Of a stretch of 34,718 nt of DNA, positions 30,661-34,718 are shown one piece after another (within the stretch, counting starts at the first letter, position 1; each line of letters begins with the position of its first letter). Under the pieces are notes generated by a model. That model was not told the origin of the DNA, did not search any database, and saw nothing but the letters and a program-made list of their open reading frames with translations. The translations under genes and the position numbers were made by a program. The stretch comes from Phycisphaerae bacterium (GTDB lineage: Bacteria; Planctomycetota; Phycisphaerae; Sedimentisphaerales; Anaerobacaceae): positions 1-34,718 of the forward strand of contig JAUXAB010000038.1 of the NCBI GenBank assembly GCA_030615025.1, written 5' to 3'.

Positions 30661-31812
30661 ATGAACAACGATAAACTTTCACGAAGGGATTTCATGCGTA
30701 ATACTTCCCTGATGGCTGCGGGGACAATTGCCGGTGCGCTGGTGGGCAAGGGACACGCCGCCACCAAGCCGGTCCATACATCGAGGATTCTCAATTTCCA
30801 CCCGAAGATGATATATCGCCGGCTGGGCAAAACAGGCCTGATGATTTCCGAGGTAAGCCTGGGCGGTCACTGGAAGAACCGCAACGCCGGCCGGTACTGG
30901 GACCATTTCGCTAACGAGGAAGTACCCAGCGACGTCGCCAAGAACCGCAGCGATGTCATCAGTGTCTGCATCGACTGTGGTATTAACTACCTGGACATCA
31001 CCACCGCAGCCGAGTGCCTCAGCTATGGGGTGGCCCTTAAGGGACGCCGTGACAAGATGTACGTCGGCGCTGATATCCACAACCTCGGCCCGCGGAACCC
31101 GGACTACTGTAACATCAAGGCCCAGGTCCGCAACATCGATACATGCCTGCGTCTCTTGAAGACCGATTACCTCGACATCTGGCGTCCCCAGGCCGAAATG
31201 ACCGGAACTAACACAGACGCCGATGTGGAAGTCCTGATAGAGACCTTCCAAAAGCTGCACAAAGCCGGCAAGGCCCGGCATCTCGGTATATCGTCTCATT
31301 CCCGACCCTGGTTCGAGCACGTCATTAGCAAATATCCTGAATTCGAGATGCTAATCTTCCCCTGCAGCGCAAAGACCAGACAGAAGGGCAAGCTGCCGAC
31401 GAAGGACAATGTAGAAGAGGTCAATCCGGGCCACGGTTCCGACCAGACGCAAGGCATCTTCACCAAGGTCATCGAGCTTAATGTCGGGGTCGTAACTATC
31501 AAGCCATACTTTGGCGGGAGCCTCTTCAAGAGCTGCGGCAAAGACAAGTTCCCGGTGATGGGCGTAGGTAGCAAGCAAGAGAACGACCTGGCACGGCTGA
31601 CGCTTCAATGCATCCTTGCCAACGAAGTCATTACGGCTGTCGTACCAGGGTTGTCGACCATCTACGAGGTTGAGAACGCGGCCCGGGCTTCGTACACACG
31701 TCTGCTTGGGCAAACGGCGGCGGAGAAAGATTGGCTTATGCGCATCACCAACGAGCGATGGGCGGCGCTACCGCAAGAATACGCGTGGCTGCGTGATTGG
31801 GAAGTCGTTTAG
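30661..31812 (+). CDS. Tat-exported aldo/keto reductase-like protein with degraded catalytic tetrad
   Basis: 383 residues from ATG 30661, which has AAGGAG 6 bases upstream. The twin-arginine signal LSRRDFMRN (RR at 8-9) plus hydrophobic stretch ends about GHAA. The barrel begins MIYRRLGKTGLMISEVSLGG, then INYLDITTAAEC, ALKGRRDKMYVGADIH, VRNIDTCLRLLKTDYLDIW and HKAGKARHLGISSHSRPWFE (read in parts). This layout is clearly aldo/keto reductase. However, of the Asp-Tyr-Lys-His tetrad only the Asp of YLDIT is plain. The Tyr position is Ala, the Lys position (usually ATK after RDKxxx) is Asp in VGAD, and the His position after DIW is Pro/Gln. Reduction by the classical mechanism is doubtful. Third codon positions look richer in G and C than in the flanking genes. 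Located 142 bases before the cytochrome-DUF1080 gene. Confidence 0.82.
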   Translation: MNNDKLSRRDFMRNTSLMAAGTIAGALVGKGHAATKPVHTSRILNFHPKMIYRRLGKTGLMISEVSLGGHWKNRNAGRYWDHFANEEVPSDVAKNRSDVISVCIDCGINYLDITTAAECLSYGVALKGRRDKMYVGADIHNLGPRNPDYCNIKAQVRNIDTCLRLLKTDYLDIWRPQAEMTGTNTDADVEVLIETFQKLHKAGKARHLGISSHSRPWFEHVISKYPEFEMLIFPCSAKTRQKGKLPTKDNVEEVNPGHGSDQTQGIFTKVIELNVGVVTIKPYFGGSLFKSCGKDKFPVMGVGSKQENDLARLTLQCILANEVITAVVPGLSTIYEVENAARASYTRLLGQTAAEKDWLMRITNERWAALPQEYAWLRDWEVV

Positions 31813-31954
31813 CCCCTCGGCCTTCATCCAGCACTCGAGCGACAGTGAAGAGGATGGTTGCAGATTGGATTGCCTGTGGCCGCACGGCGTGGACGGGTGA
31901 GGAATGCTGTTGCGCGTCCGCCACTTTAATTTGGTTTAACAAAGGAGAAAAGCA

Positions 31955-33067
31955 GTGCGCTCGAATAGCCGAACTGATTTGTGTCTTGCGTGGGCGGTTC
32001 TTCTCCTCGCAGCTTTTACCTGGGTGCTGGCCGTGTGTTTCGCAGACGAACCGCAAGCTGAAAAACCCACTGGTGAAAAACCGAACGGCAATAACAAGTG
32101 TTACGTCTGCCACCCCAGCCTGAAGACTGAGGAGATCACGACGGTCCACCTGGATATAGGTATTACCTGCGACGAGTGCCATGGGCCTTCGGTTGAGCAC
32201 ATGCACGACGAGATGTTGATGACCAAGCCTGACCTTCTCTTCGGCCGGGCCGAGGTAGAGAAGATGTGTTCAAATCCGACGTGCCATAAGCTAGGCGGTG
32301 ACCGCTATGTTTATGGGTTTGAAGATCACAAGGATCACACGGCAGTAAAGGCCTTTTACAAAAAATGGCTCCACCGCGTCCGCCCGAATGGGCGGTTCAT
32401 CACAATGAAGTCGGTCTGCACAGACTGCCACGGGACGCACAACATCGTTATGGAGGTGGAATCTGATGAGAAAAATTGGCTCACCGCTTTTAATGGACGG
32501 GATCTCACAGGCTGGCGACCCTCAGGTGCCGCCTCCTGGGCGTGCCGGCGCGGCCAACTCATTGGAATGGCTGGAACAAACGGTAAAGGCGGCACTCTTT
32601 GGACCGACGCGGTATATGAGGACTATCTGCTGGCGGTAACCTTCCGCGCCACATGGCCCATCCACGCTGGAATCTGGCTGCGTGCCGCAGGCTCCGAGCG
32701 GGGCCCACGGATCGAGATATTCGAGAACCACAAGGCCGCCGCATTTACAGGAAGCATCTGGATTCCCGCCAAAGGATTGGCCCTGCTTAACTTGCGAGAG
32801 GACCTTGTTGACCGCGAAAGCTGGAATACCATCTCGGTCAAGGTTCAAGGCAAACGGTTCCAAGTCTGGCTAAACGGAGAGGAAGTCGGGGCAATCCGAG
32901 TGGACGGGCCTGCGAAAGGAAAAATCGGGCTGCACATCGAAACACACCCGGCATACAAAGCTGCGAAACTTTGTGTCCGCGAAGTGCTCATCCAACAGAT
33001 AGGCAAACCGGAGAAATCTGCTGCGAAACCCGATACCAAACCAGCTACGTCCGGATCGGACGAATAG
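31955..33067 (+). CDS. Tetraheme cytochrome c fused to a DUF1080 (3-keto-disaccharide hydrolase-type) domain
   Basis: 370 residues from GTG 31955, with AAAGGAG 7 bases upstream. The signal peptide ends VCFA-D at about 30. The cytochrome part has heme-binding motifs C49xxCH (CYVCH), C72xxCH (CDECH), C105-x4-CH (CSNPTCH, an expanded spacing) and C155xxCH (CTDCH), with several extra His for axial ligation. From about 174 a DUF1080 domain follows: WLTAFNGRDLTGW, GQLIGMAGTNGKGGTLWTD (cited in part), YLLAVTFRA, GIWLRAAGSERGPRIEIFENH, ending in CVREVLIQQI. DUF1080 proteins of planctomycetes and Bacteroidota include 3-keto-disaccharide hydrolases, and such domains occur beside periplasmic sugar oxidation genes. 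Tail rich in Ala, Lys and Thr. Fusion of the two is the notable point. Probably periplasmic. Confidence 0.85.
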   Translation: MRSNSRTDLCLAWAVLLLAAFTWVLAVCFADEPQAEKPTGEKPNGNNKCYVCHPSLKTEEITTVHLDIGITCDECHGPSVEHMHDEMLMTKPDLLFGRAEVEKMCSNPTCHKLGGDRYVYGFEDHKDHTAVKAFYKKWLHRVRPNGRFITMKSVCTDCHGTHNIVMEVESDEKNWLTAFNGRDLTGWRPSGAASWACRRGQLIGMAGTNGKGGTLWTDAVYEDYLLAVTFRATWPIHAGIWLRAAGSERGPRIEIFENHKAAAFTGSIWIPAKGLALLNLREDLVDRESWNTISVKVQGKRFQVWLNGEEVGAIRVDGPAKGKIGLHIETHPAYKAAKLCVREVLIQQIGKPEKSAAKPDTKPATSGSDE

Positions 33068-34718
33068 AACAAAGCGGGATTTGGGTACATTTATGTTCGT
33101 TTAGGGTGGCAGTTGGCCTCTTAGCCCTGATTTCCCCGATGAAGTCGTGCAAAAGAAATAAAATTTGTCAGAATAGAGCTTATGGAAGACATTTGATTGA
33201 GTTATCATTATACCAAATTGGAGAACCCAATGGGTGAAAGCAGAAAGGATGCTCTGCGAGTCAATCCCGGCGAGCCGGGATTGAAGCTCGAATTTCACGG
33301 AGTGAAAGTCACCAGTGATGCCGGTTTGCCGGCGTATCGGGAATTGGATAACGCATTTGGTTTAACAAGCGTTGTTGCATCAGAACTCATTGATAAACGG
33401 ACGGGCAAGAATACCCAGCATAGCCTTTTGGCTTTGCTGAGGCAATCTGTTTTTAGTCGCCTGGCAGGTTATGATGATACCAATGATGCAGAAAGGTTAT
33501 GTGTGGACCCTGCCATGCGTCAAATTGTAGGCGAACGAGCCAAAGACAAAACCGCTGCTTCTACCAGCCAGATGGGACGATTTGAAACCGAGATTCTTAC
33601 ACAAGACAGAAATCTGCAATGTTTGATGAATCTTCCTGGTCAATGGGTTGATAAGGTTCATCAGCGCAAGCGTATCAAGGAAATTATTCTGGACATGGAT
33701 AGTTCGGACAGCCCGACATATGGGCAACAGGAAGGCTCAGCTTATAACGGTCACTTCGGATACACTTGTTATCATCCGTTGTTTGTCTTTAATCAGTTCG
33801 GTGATATGGAGAGAGTCCTTCTTCGCAATGGAAATGTTCATAGCACCGATGACTGGCAGAGCGTTCTGGAACCAATCGTAAGCCGTTATCGAAACTTCAA
33901 TATCGCTCGGTTTTTCCGAGGCGATGCAGCTTTCGCTAATCCTAACGTATACCGCTATCTTGAAGCTGAGGGCTATTTCTATGCCATACGCCTGATAGGC
34001 AATACAATACTACACGACAAGATTGAGCATTTATTGACTCGCCCTGTAGGTCGCCCACCAAAGAAGCCGATTGTTCTGTACCACAGTTTTCGGTATCAAG
34101 CTTCCAGCTGGGACATACCTCGTAGAGTGGTTGCTAAGATTGAATGGTATGCGGGAGAACTATTTCCAAAGATAGGATTCATCGTTACCAACCTTCGATG
34201 GAAATCCAGCAATGTGGTTAAGTTTTACAACAAACGTGGTACGGCAGAACAGTGGATCAAAGAAGGCAAGTATGCATTGAACTGGACTCGACTTTCCTGT
34301 CACGATTTTCTTGATAATCAGGTTCGTCTTCAGTTGTTTGCTTTAGCCTATAATCTGGGCAATTTCCTGAGACGTTTGGCTTTGCCAAAGAAGATAAGGG
34401 ACTGGTCGCTCAGGACACTTCAAGTGAAACTGATAAAGATTGGTGCCAAAGTAGTGAGGCATTCGAGATATGTGATATTTCAGATAGCAGAGGTGGCTGT
34501 TCCGAGGGCTTTGTTCTGTGAAATCCTTGAGCGTATTAGTCGCTTGACACTTGTAGCAGTGACTCCAGGAGCTGGATAATGCTAAGGATAACTGGAAAAC
34601 TTGTTTTTCAGGCGGAGACAATGGTAAAGGTGCGTCAAAGAAATGATAATCAGCTGCCAAATTCTTATTTTGGGGATTATTGTGGCTGAAATATCCTCGA
34701 AATGAAGTCTAAAATCTT
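33068..34718 (+). mobile_element. IS1380-family insertion sequence, ends not resolved
   Basis: The intact transposase frame at 33230-34579 defines the element. I compared the 162 bases before it and the 139 bases after it for terminal inverted repeats and found none that convinced me. The right end may lie beyond the window. The true left end lies somewhere in 33068-33229. No other gene was seen in 33068-33229 or 34580-34718. Confidence 0.5.
33230..34579 (+). CDS. IS1380-family transposase
   Basis: 449 residues. DDE transposase of the IS1380 type: an N-terminal region LPAYRELDNAFGLTSVV, the family's RLCVDPAMRQIVG helix region, first Asp in EIILDMDSSDSPTYGQQEG, second Asp in FFRGDAAFANPNVY, and the catalytic Glu in KRGTAEQWIKEGKYAL, with the C-terminal RLQLFALAYNLGNFLRR. 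ATG 33230 has GGAG 6 bases upstream and is preferred over an upstream in-frame start at 33197. The frame is intact with no stop or frameshift, so it may be active. It follows the cytochrome-DUF1080 gene on the same strand. Confidence 0.93.
   Translation: MGESRKDALRVNPGEPGLKLEFHGVKVTSDAGLPAYRELDNAFGLTSVVASELIDKRTGKNTQHSLLALLRQSVFSRLAGYDDTNDAERLCVDPAMRQIVGERAKDKTAASTSQMGRFETEILTQDRNLQCLMNLPGQWVDKVHQRKRIKEIILDMDSSDSPTYGQQEGSAYNGHFGYTCYHPLFVFNQFGDMERVLLRNGNVHSTDDWQSVLEPIVSRYRNFNIARFFRGDAAFANPNVYRYLEAEGYFYAIRLIGNTILHDKIEHLLTRPVGRPPKKPIVLYHSFRYQASSWDIPRRVVAKIEWYAGELFPKIGFIVTNLRWKSSNVVKFYNKRGTAEQWIKEGKYALNWTRLSCHDFLDNQVRLQLFALAYNLGNFLRRLALPKKIRDWSLRTLQVKLIKIGAKVVRHSRYVIFQIAEVAVPRALFCEILERISRLTLVAVTPGAG

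Noticed and set aside
30679-31320. Open frame of 213 codons opposite the aldo/keto reductase gene
   Set aside because: High-GC codon use in the real gene creates long antisense frames; no family motif or start signal.
33068-34718. Terminal inverted repeats of the IS1380-family element
   Set aside because: I compared both flanks by eye and found only short similarity such as GATTT or ATGAAGTC, partly in the wrong orientation.
1-34718. CRISPR arrays, tRNA or rRNA genes
   Set aside because: No regularly spaced repeats, and no cloverleaf or rRNA-like sequence was noticed in the gene-free stretches.

Overview
The window looks like chromosomal DNA of a Gram-negative-type bacterium, most likely a member of the Planctomycetota (Phycisphaerae-like). 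The basis is indirect. There is a KDO cytidylyltransferase gene (LPS-type envelope), a secreted protein beginning its mature part with YVDADG, Tat-exported aldo/keto reductase-like and ADP-ribosylglycohydrolase-like proteins, a multiheme cytochrome fused to a DUF1080 domain, a GH57/GH133 glycogen cluster, a small bacterial histone-fold protein, and many short dispersed palindromes. No rRNA, tRNA or CRISPR array was seen.

Layout. 1-5300: a gene cut by the left edge, then mtnP, a coiled-coil lipoprotein, pyrG, a TraB/ChaN-like secreted protein and kdsB. 5300-10340: a sugar ABC importer (two paralogous binding proteins, a double ATPase, a permease). A tandem duplication explains its structure and left a 54-bp relic of the ATPase gene between the two binding-protein genes. 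10500-12710: an ECF-type sigma factor, its zinc-finger anti-sigma factor and a secreted coiled-coil protein. 12760-19256: a tryptophan operon, trpL(attenuator)-E-G-D-F-B-A, with a complete leader-peptide attenuator and no trpC. 19290-20516: a Tat-exported ADP-ribosylglycohydrolase-like protein. 20712-25526 (minus strand): glycogen/alpha-glucan genes in the order glycosyltransferase, GH57 amylase, GH133 debranching enzyme. 26121-27311: a histone-fold protein, divergent from a DUF2007-like gene and an Arg-rich small gene. 27573-30212 (minus): a gingipain-type (C25) caspase-fold protein with an inserted pseudopilin-like segment. 30661-33067: a Tat-exported aldo/keto reductase homologue with a degraded catalytic tetrad, followed by a tetraheme cytochrome c-DUF1080 fusion. 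33230-34579: an IS1380-family transposase.

How the parts work together. The trp genes supply every step from chorismate to tryptophan except indole-3-glycerol-phosphate synthase. Their control is readable in the DNA: a sigma70-type promoter, a 17-residue leader peptide with three consecutive Trp codons, and mutually exclusive 1:2, 2:3 and 3:4 hairpins ending in a T-tract. The glycogen genes lie close together on one strand. The aldo/keto reductase homologue and the cytochrome-DUF1080 protein are both predicted to be outside the cytoplasm and may act together in redox processing of carbohydrate; this is inference.

Short palindromes are scattered between genes, and several are read in frame inside genes (mtnP, the debranching enzyme, the end of the GH57 gene). 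A different element lies just upstream of both the first binding-protein gene and the aldo/keto reductase gene and includes a conserved 32-base stretch.
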